DNA of 64,000 nt from Paracoccaceae bacterium (GTDB lineage Bacteria > Pseudomonadota > Alphaproteobacteria > Rhodobacterales > Rhodobacteraceae): positions 1-64,000 of the forward strand of contig JALSKC010000018.1 in assembly GCA_026989055.1 (NCBI GenBank), written 5' to 3'. This document shows positions 47,389-55,402 of the stretch, one piece after another. Position 1 is the stretch's first letter, and the number at the start of each line of letters is the position of its first letter. The notes beneath the pieces are model-generated. The model did not search any database, had not been told where the DNA came from, and was given only the letters and a program-made list of their open reading frames with translations. Made by a program: the position numbers and the translations under genes.

Positions 47389-47739
47389 TCAGACACCCGC
47401 ACGATCGCGGCGGTCCCGCCGCCCCGCCACGGCCGGCACCGCAACCGGCACCGCAGCCGGCGTCGAAGGCGCAACCGGCGGCACGGGCGCGCGCCGCCCG
47501 CCGGCGGGCGGCTCCTCCGGTTCCTGCATCCGCATCACCGAAATGGCGAACTGCGCACCGGCAAAAACGATCCCGTTGGCCAGAAACAGCATCCAGACGG
47601 CGATCCAGCCCTTGTCGGAAGCGCCGATCAGATGCCCCAGATTCGCCACGTCGAACCACAGGAGCAGCGCCACGAAAACTGCCGAAAGCGCAAATCCGAT
47701 GGCAACCTGCAGCATGTAAAGGCGAACCAGCTTCGGCAT
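47389..47739 (-). CDS. Two-helix membrane protein, hypothetical
   Basis: A 116-residue protein. Two transmembrane segments (VAIGFALSAVFVALLLWF and GWIAVWMLFLANGIVFAGA) are followed by a Pro/Ala/Val-rich tail and an Arg-rich end. No known domain seen. Downstream of the CoA-binding gene on the same strand, after a gap with a 14-bp duplication. The disordered tail may vary between strains. Confidence 0.65.
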   Translation of the reverse strand: MPKLVRLYMLQVAIGFALSAVFVALLLWFDVANLGHLIGASDKGWIAVWMLFLANGIVFAGAQFAISVMRMQEPEEPPAGGRRAPVPPVAPSTPAAVPVAVPAVAGRRDRRDRAGV

Positions 47740-47840
47740 CGCTCTTCCCCCGTGCCGTTTCCCTCGTGCCGTTCCTCCGTTTCCAGGATAGCGCCGGGCG
47801 CGCGAATGTGAAGGGGTGCGGCCGAACCCGCGACCGGACG

Positions 47841-47868
47841 GCCGGCAGGATCCCGCCGGCAGGATCCC
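47841..47868. repeat. 14-bp tandem duplication
   Basis: Two perfect copies of GCCGGCAGGATCCC lie downstream of the CoA-binding gene, 33 bases past its stop. Confidence 0.92.
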
Positions 47869-47900
47869 CCCGCCACGAAGCGGCCGGCTCCTTCCCGGCC

Positions 47901-48374
47901 TTACAGCTTCGAGGAAATGACCCCGGTGTTGAACCCGCCCATGCGCAGCTCGCCGAACAGGCGCTGATACTCGATCTTCGGGCAGCGGTTCTGGATCACC
48001 GTGATCCCCGCCGCCTCGGCCCGCGCCGCCGCTTCCGGGTGTTCCACCCCGATCTGCATCCAGACCGTGCGCAGATCCGGCAGCGCCTCCAGCGCCTCGT
48101 CAACGATCGCCGGAACCGCCTCGGGGCGGCGGAAGATGTCCACCATGTCCACCCGGGCATCCTTCGGAATGTCGGAAAGAGATGCCCGGATCTCCCGGCC
48201 GAACAGCTTCCTGCCGGCATGGCCCGGGTTCACCGGAATCACCGTGAAGCCCTTGAGGCTCAGGTAGCGCGCCACGAAATGGCTCGGCCGCACCGGGTTG
48301 GTGGACACCCCGACACAGGCGATCACCCGGGTCGATTGCAGGATCTTCTTCAGATGCGCATCAGCATATCTCAT
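47901..48374 (-). CDS. CoA-binding domain protein
   Basis: A 157-residue Rossmann-type protein of the CoA_binding_2/YccU kind. VIACVGVSTNPVRPSHFVARYL, FTVIPVNPG and VDMVDIFRRPEAVPAIVDEALE split the motif pattern, and a late VIQNRCPKIEYQRL is typical. These proteins bind CoA or nucleotides; no enzymatic role is settled. Its start codon is only 30 bases downstream of the strong terminator and structured region at 48404-48553, so that element may control it as a leader or may end a separate RNA. Confidence 0.87.
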   Translation of the reverse strand: MRYADAHLKKILQSTRVIACVGVSTNPVRPSHFVARYLSLKGFTVIPVNPGHAGRKLFGREIRASLSDIPKDARVDMVDIFRRPEAVPAIVDEALEALPDLRTVWMQIGVEHPEAAARAEAAGITVIQNRCPKIEYQRLFGELRMGGFNTGVISSKL

Positions 48375-48403
48375 GCTGCCTGCCTAACAGGACCGCCGGC
48401 GGG

Positions 48404-48433
48404 AAAAAAGCGCCCGGAGATGAATCCGGGCGC
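48404..48433 (-). terminator. Strong intrinsic terminator
   Basis: On the minus strand a perfect 9-bp stem (GCGCCCGGA/TCCGGGCGC) with a 6-base loop is followed directly by six T. It is the cleanest intrinsic terminator in the window. It lies 30 bases before the CoA-binding gene and 185 bases after the YHS gene. Confidence 0.85.
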
Positions 48434-48461
48434 CAGTCACGGAACGAGGGACAGTGAAAAT

Positions 48462-48553
48462 GGTGCCGGGTGTTCCGCGCCCGGCCCCATATCACACATG
48501 TAGGATGCCCCGGCCCGCCGGAAAGGCGCGGTAAGCAGGTTGTGAACGGCACC
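48462..48553 (-). ncRNA. Candidate structured RNA (sRNA or leader)
   Basis: A 92-base stretch closed by a 7-bp helix (48462-48468 with 48547-48553: GGTGCCG/CGGCACC). Inside it is a second 7-bp helix (48475-48481 with 48525-48531: CCGCGCC/GGCGCGG) separated from the first by an asymmetric internal loop, then a 4-bp helix and a terminal stem-loop around ACATGT. Reading on the minus strand, it is followed 28 bases later by the terminator at 48404-48433. Strand choice rests on that terminator. I do not match it to a known riboswitch or to SRP RNA. Confidence 0.45.
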
Positions 48554-48617
48554 CCGGGACGCTTCCGGCCTCCTGCCCCTTGCGCCACCCCTTCCGCCCG
48601 CTCCCGGTGTCGCGCAC

Positions 48618-49076
48618 CTAGCCTTCGAGCACCTGCGGCCAGTTCGCATCGGCGCGGGCGATGTAGCCGGGGATGTCGCGCCGCCAGAGCAGGCGCACCG
48701 CTCTGGAATAGTTCAGATACAGCCTTCCTTCATGGATCGTCCAGGCTTCGGGCACGGTCGAGGCGGTATATCCCTTCGCCACCGCATAGGCGCAGTAGCC
48801 ACCGTATTGCGGGGCGTAAGCGACCGGATCCATCTCGAAGGCCGCCATGTTTTCGGCCGAGGCGAAATGCCATGCGGCCCCCCGCCAGGCGAGCGCATGC
48901 CCGGAGCTTCCGGGACGCGCCCGACCCTCCCGGAAATAGGCCACCACATCGGTGCCGCGCACGGCGATACCGCCTGGCGCGAATACTTCGGGGGCAGCCG
49001 CGACCACGCGGCTGGTGGCGATCAGCGCCGGAGCGGCCAGGGCAAAGGTCAGCAGGTTTCGTCGCGTGGTTTTCAT
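48618..49076 (-). CDS. YHS-domain protein with Tat-like signal
   Basis: A 152-residue protein. It begins MKTTRRNLLTFALAAPALIATS, a twin-arginine-type signal, then carries a YHS-like domain with AVRGTDVVAYFREG, FASAENMAAFEMDPVAYAPQYGGYCAYAVAKG and a C-terminal YIARADANWPQV (quoted in parts). YHS modules often bind metals. The cysteine in GGYCAYA is the only one after the signal. ATG 49076 starts the signal peptide. It converges on the structured RNA region. Function unknown. Confidence 0.83.
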   Translation of the reverse strand: MKTTRRNLLTFALAAPALIATSRVVAAAPEVFAPGGIAVRGTDVVAYFREGRARPGSSGHALAWRGAAWHFASAENMAAFEMDPVAYAPQYGGYCAYAVAKGYTASTVPEAWTIHEGRLYLNYSRAVRLLWRRDIPGYIARADANWPQVLEG

Positions 49077-49088
49077 CCGATCCTCCAT

Positions 49089-49112
49089 CAGGGTTGCCGG
49101 CAGGGTTGCCGG
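49089..49112. repeat. 12-bp tandem duplication
   Basis: Two perfect copies of CAGGGTTGCCGG lie 12 bases upstream of the YHS gene start codon, in its leader. Confidence 0.88.
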
Positions 49113-49193
49113 CCGGCACGGGCGTCGCCCGCTCCCGGGATCGCAGCCCGCGACGATTCGCAGAACCCCTCTTCCCGCAATCGTGACCCTTCG

Positions 49194-50006
49194 TCAGGAA
49201 CGCCGCGCCGCCGCATAGAGCGCCACCGCCGCCGCGTTGGAGACATTGAGCGAGCCGAAGCCGGAGAACGCCGGGATGCGTATCAGCGCGTCGCATGTCT
49301 CGCGACTCTTGCGGCGCAGCCCCGGCCCCTCGGCCCCCAGCACCAGCCCCACCGGCCGCCCGGCGGCACCGGCGAGCCCCTCCTCCAGGGTCTGCCCGGC
49401 CTCGCCGTCAAGGCCGAGCAGCACATAGCCCATGTCACGCAACCGCCCCATCGCCTCGGCCAGGTTCCCGACCCGCAGGTAGGGCTGGCGCTCCAGCGCG
49501 CCCGAAGCGGCCTTGGCCAGCGCCCCGGTCTCGGGGGCCGAGTGGCGGGCCGGCGCGATCACCGCACGCGCCCCGAACACCTCGGCCGAGCGCAGGATGG
49601 CCCCCACGTTGTGCGGATCACTCACCCGGTCGAGCAGCACCACCACCGGAGCACGGCCCACCGCGGCCTGCTCCACCGCGGCCCGTCCCTCGGTGCCGGC
49701 GCAGCGCTCTTCCAGCGAACCCCAGTTCAGGGGCTTCACCTCCAGCGCCGCGCCCTGGTGCACCGAGGCCGGGTCGATCGGCGCCGGGAAGCGGCGCGCG
49801 TCCACCACCTCCGGTTCCAGCCCCGAAGCCGCCACCGCCCCGCCCAGCCGGTCGAGGGCGTTTTTCGTCACCACCAGGCGCAGCTTCTCGCGCGCCGGGT
49901 TGGCCAGCGCATCGCGCACGGCGTGCAGCCCGAACAGCCAGAGCGTTGCCGCCGCGGCGGCCCGCTTCGCCCGTTCCTTCTCGATCGCCCACTTCGGCTT
50001 CTTCAT
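49194..50006 (-). CDS. rlmB: 23S rRNA (guanosine-2'-O)-methyltransferase RlmB
   Basis: A 270-residue SPOUT methyltransferase. LWLFGLHAVRDALANPAREKLRLVV is the L30-like substrate domain, split here. VVLLDRVSDPHNVGAILRSAEVFGA is motif 1, also split, and the trefoil-knot motifs are GLVLGAEGPGLRR and IPAFSGFGSLNVSNAAAVALY. Family members 2'-O-methylate G2251 of 23S rRNA. ATG 50006 (MKKPKW) is preferred to one five codons upstream. It is divergent from the tRNA-Tyr gene. Confidence 0.92.
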   Translation of the reverse strand: MKKPKWAIEKERAKRAAAAATLWLFGLHAVRDALANPAREKLRLVVTKNALDRLGGAVAASGLEPEVVDARRFPAPIDPASVHQGAALEVKPLNWGSLEERCAGTEGRAAVEQAAVGRAPVVVLLDRVSDPHNVGAILRSAEVFGARAVIAPARHSAPETGALAKAASGALERQPYLRVGNLAEAMGRLRDMGYVLLGLDGEAGQTLEEGLAGAAGRPVGLVLGAEGPGLRRKSRETCDALIRIPAFSGFGSLNVSNAAAVALYAAARRS

Positions 50007-50138
50007 CTCTGCCACCCGCATCGCTCAGGGCCCGGACAATGCGATGCTCCGCCCCCCGCCGCAAGGGATTTTCCGGTTGACGGCCCAGAGGCCCGGCGCT
50101 ATCCACCCCTCGCGCCGGGCCGCAAGCGGCCGGGCCGC

Positions 50139-50222
50139 GGGCGACGTGCTGCAAGGTGCGGCAGCGGACTGTAACTCCGCCGGGGAGACCCATGCCTGGT
50201 TCGATTCCAGGGTCGCCCACCA
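50139..50222 (+). tRNA. tRNA-Tyr (GTA)
   Basis: Acceptor stem GGGCGAC/GTCGCCC, anticodon stem GCGGA/TCCGC with loop CTGTAAC (anticodon GTA), and a long variable arm (class II, CGGGGAGACCCAT). The T-arm CCTGG/CCAGG and encoded CCA are complete. The D-arm is short, with a CAAGGTG loop. Position 8 reads G rather than U. Confidence 0.85.
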
Positions 50223-50535
50223 CCCGCCCCGCCCGCGCCTGCACGCCGCCTCGCACGCCAGTTCCCGCCTGCAGGCGCCTGTCCGCCCGCCATTCCTCCG
50301 GAGTGCGGAATCGGCAACGAGCCCCACTCCGACGCCGGCCGCAGGGAACGCCCCGGCCTCTGCCCGCTTCCTCCGGCCCAGTCCGGCACCCGGACGGCGC
50401 ACCCCGGATGCCGGCGGGCAGGTGCCTGCCTGCCATCCGGCGAATGCCGCATCCGGCCAGGGGAACCCAGGGGAACAGGGCCAGAGGAGGCGGGGGCGTC
50501 AGTGGGAACGCGCGCGGAAGGAGACGGGCGGCCGG
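50223..50535. other. Gap between tRNA-Tyr and tRNA-Thr
   Basis: 313 bases between convergent tRNA genes. No supported gene, and no clear terminator. It contains a 10-bp tandem duplication at 50457-50476. Confidence 0.6.
50457..50476. repeat. 10-bp tandem duplication
   Basis: Two perfect copies of CCAGGGGAAC lie between tRNA-Tyr and tRNA-Thr. Confidence 0.85.
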
Positions 50536-50608
50536 TGCCGGCAGAGGGACTCGAACCCCCGACATCGTGATTACAAATCACGCGCTCTACCAGCTGAGCT
50601 ATGCCGGC
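50536..50608 (-). tRNA. tRNA-Thr (TGT)
   Basis: Minus-strand cloverleaf with acceptor GCCGGCA/TGCCGGC, D-arm GCTC/GAGC, anticodon stem CGTGA/TCACG with loop TTTGTAA (anticodon TGT) and a standard T-arm. The 3' end reads A-CCG, so CCA is not encoded, unlike the other two tRNAs here. Confidence 0.93.
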
Positions 50609-50720
50609 CCCGGTGCCGTCGGTGCCTGCCATGCGCCCGGCCCCGGTGCCCCACGCCGGAAGGTCCGGCCTTCCGCAGGCATGTTCCGGCCGGCCCGCAG
50701 GAGGGGCACGAGGCGCGTCT

Positions 50721-52475
50721 TTACGATGTTGCGCCTCCCCGCGCAAGCCCCGGGGGGCGCTGCGCAAGGCCGCCGCCCTCCGGCCCGTCCCGGCGCGCAT
50801 GCGCCCGCGCGAGCAGCCCTACCGCCAGCAGGCCCACCGCGATCACCAGCAGCGCGGCCGGGGAGGCCTCGCCGATCTGCTCCAGAGAGGCCTTCTCGTA
50901 GACCCGGGTCGAGAGCGTGTTGAAATTGAACGGCCGCAGCAGGAGCGTCGCCGGAAGCTCCTTCACGCTGTCCACGAAGACCAGCAACAGCGCGGTTCCC
51001 ACCGAACCGCGGATCAGCGGCAGGTGAACCCGGCGCAACGCCCCCCCCGGCCCTTCTCCCAGCGAACGGGCCGCCATCCCCAGCGAAGGCGAGATCCGCC
51101 CGAAGGCGGCATCGGCAGCCCCCTGCGCAATGGCGAAGAAGCGCACGAAATAGGCAAAGATCACGGCCGCGGCCGATCCGGTGAAAAGCAGCCCCACCTC
51201 GCGCCCGGACAGCGCTTCCAGCACATTGGCCAGCATGTGATCCAGCCCGGCCAGCGGGAACAGGATGCCGACCCCCAGCACCGCGCCCGGCGCGGCATAG
51301 CCGATCGTGGTCAGCGGCAGCAGCAGCGCCGGCAGCCGGCGCCCCGTCATCCGCACACCGTAGACCATGAACAGCGCCGCCGCCACGGTGAGCGCGGCCG
51401 CGCTGCCGGCAACGGCAAGCGTGTTGATCAGCGCCCGCAGCAGCCCCGGGTCCAGCCACGGCCGCGCATTACCCAGCGCATGCGACAGGAACACCCCGAC
51501 CGGCAGCAGGAAACCGGCGGCGAACGGCAGGAAGCACAGCACCGCGGCCAGCGCCCCGCGCCAGCCCGCAAGCGGCTGCGCAACCACCGGCCGGTGGTTG
51601 CGCGACAGGTGATAGAACCGCACCCTGCTCCGGCTGCGCTTTTCCAGCGCCACCAGAACGAAGGCCGCCACCAGCACCACCGAGGCGATCTGCGCCGCCC
51701 CGCTGCGGTTGCCGCCTTCCAGCCAGACGCTGAAGATCCCGGTGGTCAGCGTCTGCACCGAAAAGAAGGAAACGGCACCGAAATCGCTCACGGTCTCCAT
51801 CATCACGATCGCGCTCGCCGCGGCGATCGCCGGGCGCGACATCGGCAGGCCGACCCGCCAGAACCGCTTGAACGGACCGGCGCCCAGCGCACGCGCCACC
51901 TCGTAGGTGGCACCGGACTGCTCGCGCAGCGAGGCACGCACCAGCAGGAATACATAAGGGTAGAGGGCTGCCGAAAGCACCGCCACCGCCCCGCCCATCG
52001 AGCGGATTTCCGGAAACCGGTAATCGCGGGCGTCGCGCCAGCCGAAAATCTCGCGCAGCAGCGTCTGCACCGGCCCGGCATATTCGAGGAAATCGACCAG
52101 CGCATAGGCCCCCACATAGGCGGGAATGGCCAGCGGCAGCAGCAGCGCCCAGCTCAGCAGGCGCGCGCCGGGGAAACGGTACATCGTCACCATCCACGCG
52201 GTTCCGGTTCCGATCAGCGCGCTCAGCAGGCCGACCCAGAACACCAGGACCGCGGTGTTGGCAGCATAGCGGGGCAGCGTCGTCGCCAGGAGATGCTGCC
52301 AGATGTCCCCGCTCGGGGCAAAGGCCATCCACAGCACCGAAACGATCGGCGCCAGAACCAGCAGCGCAATCAGCAGCGCCCCGAGAGACCACGGCTCCGG
52401 CCGCGGCAGGCGGCGGTGCGGCCGCGCTTCCTGCGCTCTCCTTTGCCGGCCTTGCTGAGCATTTTCCCCGGTCAT
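50721..52475 (-). CDS. Double iron(III) ABC transporter permease
   Basis: A 584-residue inner-membrane protein with about 12 helices arranged as two BPD_transp_1 halves. Each half has an EAA-type loop (EVARALGAGPFKRFWRVGLPMSRP and ARSLGEGPGGALRRVHLPLIRGS, quoted partly). This is the fused permease of FbpB-type Fe3+ or other cation import systems. The start MTGENAQQ was chosen; six codons upstream is an in-frame alternative. No binding protein or ATPase gene is adjacent in this window, so the system is incomplete here. Substrate inferred from family. Confidence 0.9.
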   Translation of the reverse strand: MTGENAQQGRQRRAQEARPHRRLPRPEPWSLGALLIALLVLAPIVSVLWMAFAPSGDIWQHLLATTLPRYAANTAVLVFWVGLLSALIGTGTAWMVTMYRFPGARLLSWALLLPLAIPAYVGAYALVDFLEYAGPVQTLLREIFGWRDARDYRFPEIRSMGGAVAVLSAALYPYVFLLVRASLREQSGATYEVARALGAGPFKRFWRVGLPMSRPAIAAASAIVMMETVSDFGAVSFFSVQTLTTGIFSVWLEGGNRSGAAQIASVVLVAAFVLVALEKRSRSRVRFYHLSRNHRPVVAQPLAGWRGALAAVLCFLPFAAGFLLPVGVFLSHALGNARPWLDPGLLRALINTLAVAGSAAALTVAAALFMVYGVRMTGRRLPALLLPLTTIGYAAPGAVLGVGILFPLAGLDHMLANVLEALSGREVGLLFTGSAAAVIFAYFVRFFAIAQGAADAAFGRISPSLGMAARSLGEGPGGALRRVHLPLIRGSVGTALLLVFVDSVKELPATLLLRPFNFNTLSTRVYEKASLEQIGEASPAALLVIAVGLLAVGLLARAHARRDGPEGGGLAQRPPGLARGGATS

Positions 52476-52575
52476 TCCGCTCCGCTTAGCCAAAAGCTGT
52501 TCAACTGTCCAGAAAGCCGCCTATACTCGCCGTGCCGCAACGCGGCGGCCGGGCAGGAACGGGCGAAGGGAGCAA

Positions 52576-53457
52576 ATGCGGATTGCCATCCACCTCGGGG
52601 CGCATTGCACCGACGAAGACCGCCTGCTGAAGACCCTGTTGCAGAACAAGGGGCTGCTGGCGGAACGGGGAATCAGCGTTCCCGGCCCGGGGCGCTACCG
52701 GCAGACCGTGGTGCGCGCGGCGCAGAAGCTGCGCGGGCAGGAAGCCAGCCCGGACTCGCGCGACATGCTGCTCGATGCGATCATCGACGACGACAGTGCC
52801 GAGCGCGTCATCCTGAGCAACGAACACTTCATGTGCGTGCCCGGGAGGATCTTCGAAAACGGGCTGCTCTACGACAAGGCCGGCTTCAAGCCGCTCTGGC
52901 TGCGCAACGTCTTCGCCGGGCTCGAGGTGGAATTCTTCCTCGCCATCCGCAACCCGGCCACCTTCATCCCTGCCGCCTTCGGACACCGCGAACAGAACCT
53001 GGGCGACTTCTCCGACTTCCTGAACGGCGTCAACCTGGAGCAGGTGCGCTGGTCGGACGTGATCGTGTCGATCCGGGAATGCACCCCCGACTGTCCGCTG
53101 ACCGTCTGGTGCAACGAGGATACGCCGCTGATCTGGCCGGAGGTGCTGCACGCGGTGACCGCCACCGATACCGGGCTGAAGCTGCGCGGCGGCTTCAACA
53201 TCCTGGCGCCGATCATGAAGCGCGAGGGGATGCGCCGCCTGCGCGCCTATCTGGAGCGCCATCCGCCGGCCAACGAAACCCAGCGCCGGCGCGTGCTGCT
53301 CGCCTTCCTGGACAAATACGCCATCGAGGAGGCGATCGAGGAGGAACTCGCCGTGCCCGGCTGGACCGAGGAGCTGGTGGAACGGATGAGCGCCGACTAC
53401 GAGGAAGACCTGCTGGAAATCGCCCGCCTGCCGGGGGTGCGCTTCATCGCTCCCTGA
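52576..53457 (+). CDS. Sulfotransferase-like hypothetical protein
   Basis: A 293-residue protein. IHLGAHCTDEDRLLKTLLQNKGLLAERGI, split here, resembles the start of bacterial sulfotransferases (LHIGxxKTGTTxL), but Lys and Thr of the PAPS-binding loop are replaced (HCTDED). Other parts (FEILSNEHFM-like LSNEHFM, FLAIRNPATFIPA) match the PAPS 3'-phosphate motif R-N-P. It may therefore be an inactive or altered member. It is divergent from the iron permease and alone. Function is inferred weakly. Confidence 0.6.
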   Translation: MRIAIHLGAHCTDEDRLLKTLLQNKGLLAERGISVPGPGRYRQTVVRAAQKLRGQEASPDSRDMLLDAIIDDDSAERVILSNEHFMCVPGRIFENGLLYDKAGFKPLWLRNVFAGLEVEFFLAIRNPATFIPAAFGHREQNLGDFSDFLNGVNLEQVRWSDVIVSIRECTPDCPLTVWCNEDTPLIWPEVLHAVTATDTGLKLRGGFNILAPIMKREGMRRLRAYLERHPPANETQRRRVLLAFLDKYAIEEAIEEELAVPGWTEELVERMSADYEEDLLEIARLPGVRFIAP

Positions 53458-53535
53458 GGCGGCGCCGCGCGGGCTCCTGCCCACACCGGCCCGCCCGGCC
53501 CGCACCCGCGGCGCTGCATGCCCTGCATGACGCCC

Positions 53536-53787
53536 CTACATGCCCAGCGCCTGACGATACAACTCCAGAACCGCCTCTTCCTCGGCCAGGTCATCGCGGT
53601 CGCGCTTGCGCATGGCGATCAGCTTGCGCATCACCCGGGTGTCGTAACCACGCGCCTTCGCCTCGGCCATCACCTCCTTCTGCTGGTCGGCGATGTCCTT
53701 CTTTTCCGCCTCCAGGCGCTCGTAGCGCTCCACGAACTGGCGCAGCTCCTGCGCGCTGACCCGATAGGATTCCCCGCTTCCGCTCAT
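53536..53787 (-). CDS. GapR/DUF2312-family nucleoid protein
   Basis: An 83-residue protein with YRVSAQELRQFVERYERLEAEKKDI, split here, and the family core KEVMAEAKARGYDTRVMRKLI, also split. In Caulobacter, GapR binds overtwisted AT-rich DNA and helps replication; this is the same family. Start ATG 53787 follows a GGAAAGGG-type site. It is isolated. A typical alphaproteobacterial genome can have several DUF2312 copies, so a direct GapR orthologue cannot be assumed. Confidence 0.85.
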   Translation of the reverse strand: MSGSGESYRVSAQELRQFVERYERLEAEKKDIADQQKEVMAEAKARGYDTRVMRKLIAMRKRDRDDLAEEEAVLELYRQALGM

Positions 53788-53980
53788 GCCGGCCCCTTTC
53801 CGTTGTCCACCGGCGGCGTCCTAGCCGGCCCGGCAGGCGGAAGCAAGCGGAAGCGGGGCGCCATGCTTGAGCCCCCCGCCCGCTTCGGCTAGAGCCTGCG
53901 CAGCGTCCGGCCGCCGCCCCCCGAAACGGGGAAGGCGGCAGAACCCGACACGACCCGGCCGGCGGAACGGAGGAAGGCGC

Positions 53981-54196
53981 ATGGAATGGATGATATGGCC
54001 CGGCGCGGGGGTCACGCTGCTCGGGCTGGCCTGGCTGGGATACTGCATCGTCGCCGCGGCCCGCGCGCGCAGCCGGAAACTGCCGCCCGAGGCAATGAGA
54101 CGACGCCTGCAGCAGCTCGTCGCCATGAACATGGCCGCGCTCGGACTCAGCGCGATCGGGCTGATGATGGTGGTTGTCGGCATCCTGCTGGGCTGA
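53981..54196 (+). CDS. Small two-helix membrane protein
   Basis: A 71-residue protein. It has two transmembrane segments (WPGAGVTLLGLAWLGYCIVAAARA, quoted to its limit, and AALGLSAIGLMMVVVGILLG) linked by a basic loop with RARSRKLPPEAMRRRLQQ. A GAGGA ribosome-binding site precedes ATG 53981. It is divergent from the GapR-family gene. Function unknown, and conserved membrane proteins of this size are common in the group. Confidence 0.65.
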   Translation: MEWMIWPGAGVTLLGLAWLGYCIVAAARARSRKLPPEAMRRRLQQLVAMNMAALGLSAIGLMMVVVGILLG

Positions 54197-54229
54197 AGAC
54201 CGGCCGGGCCGAAAGAGCGGCCCCCGCCG

Positions 54230-54256
54230 CCCCCGGAGCACTGGCCCCCGGAGCAC
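54230..54256. repeat. 15-bp-period tandem duplication
   Basis: CCCCCGGAGCAC occurs twice with a 15-base period. It lies just past the end of the phosphotransferase gene, between the two converging genes. Confidence 0.8.
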
Positions 54257-54264
54257 GCTGGCCC

Positions 54265-55305
54265 TCAGAGCACAAGCCTGGCGGCCAGCCCGGCCAGTTC
54301 CGGGATCGCCGCGCCGTAACGCCGCCCGGTCTCGGGGTTGGAGGCGTTGCCCTCCTCGGCCCGGCGCACCACCCCTTCCAGGATGGCGGCGAAGCGGAAC
54401 AGCGAGAACGCAAGGTAGAAAGACCAGCAGGGGATCTCGCCGAGACCGTGCCGGGCGCACCATGCGGCGACATATTCCTCTTCCGAGGGCAGCCCCAGCG
54501 CCGCCCGATCCAGCCCGCCGAGCCCGCGCAACGGCCCGTCATGGGACATCCGCCACTGCGCGCACTGATAGGCGAGATCCGCCAGCGGGTGGCCGATCGT
54601 GGACAGTTCCCAGTCGAGCAGCGCCACCACCCGCGGATGCTCCGGGTGGAAGATCATGTTGTCCAGCCGGAAATCGCCATGCACCAGGGCACACCGGCCA
54701 TCATCCTCCGGAATGTTGGCCTCCAGCCAGCGCATCACCGCCAGAAGATCCTCGCGCGGGGTGCGGGCCGCCGCCAGATACTGCCGGCTCCAGAGCTTCA
54801 CCTGCCGGGCGAAGTAGTTGCCGGGGCGGCCGAAATCGCCCAGCCCCACAGCCTGCACATCCACCGAGTGCAGCGCTGCCAGGGTGGCGTTCATGGCATC
54901 ATAGATCGCCGCCCGGCGCACGCGCGGCAACTCCGGCAGCGCCGGATCCCAGAAGATCCGCCCCGGCACATGCTCCATCACGAAGAACGCCCGCCCGATG
55001 GGCGAATCGGCATCCTCGGCCAGCGCCAGCATCCGCGGCACCGGCACCGCACTGCCGGCCAGTGCCGCCATCACGCGGAACTCGCGTTCCACCAGATGCG
55101 CCGACTTCAGCAGCCGCCCGGGCGGCTTGGCGCGCAACACGTAATCCCCGCTCTCGGCGCGGAGGCGCCAGGTGGGGTTCGACTGGCCGGTGGCGAATTT
55201 CTCCACCCCCCGCAATCCGGCGAACCCGGGCACATGCGCCTTCAGCCAGCGCTCCAGCGCCGCGGCGCGCATCCCCAGCCCCTCGATCACCTCCTGCCCG
55301 TCCAT
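54265..55305 (-). CDS. Phosphotransferase-family protein (ACAD10/11-like kinase domain)
   Basis: A 346-residue APH-type kinase. LVHGDFRLDNMIFHP is the catalytic loop with Asp and Asn, and VVALLDWELSTIGHPLADLAY the metal-binding DWE. FATGQSNPTWRL marks the Gly-rich region. This is the stand-alone version of the kinase domain found fused to acyl-CoA dehydrogenase in ACAD10/11, which handles 4-hydroxy acids. The adjacent divergent acyl-CoA dehydrogenase gene fits that link. ATG 55305 chosen, as upstream frames are antisense to the other gene. Confidence 0.88.
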   Translation of the reverse strand: MDGQEVIEGLGMRAAALERWLKAHVPGFAGLRGVEKFATGQSNPTWRLRAESGDYVLRAKPPGRLLKSAHLVEREFRVMAALAGSAVPVPRMLALAEDADSPIGRAFFVMEHVPGRIFWDPALPELPRVRRAAIYDAMNATLAALHSVDVQAVGLGDFGRPGNYFARQVKLWSRQYLAAARTPREDLLAVMRWLEANIPEDDGRCALVHGDFRLDNMIFHPEHPRVVALLDWELSTIGHPLADLAYQCAQWRMSHDGPLRGLGGLDRAALGLPSEEEYVAAWCARHGLGEIPCWSFYLAFSLFRFAAILEGVVRRAEEGNASNPETGRRYGAAIPELAGLAARLVL

Positions 55306-55402
55306 GCCCCGACTGTGCAGAAAGCCCCGCCCCCGCGCAATGGCCGATTGACAGCGGCGGGCAGGCGCGCTTCCCTCGACCGGCAGGAAGGGGAGGAAGG
55401 CC

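Noticed and set aside
48462..48553. SRP (4.5S) RNA or a known riboswitch
   Set aside because: The long hairpin shape is suggestive, but neither strand has the conserved SRP apical loop and internal loop motif, nor the cobalamin, glycine or SAM cores. It is kept as an unassigned candidate.
50601..53759. Plus-strand open frame of about 1050 codons
   Set aside because: Antisense to the iron permease and out of frame with the sulfotransferase-like gene; no motif.
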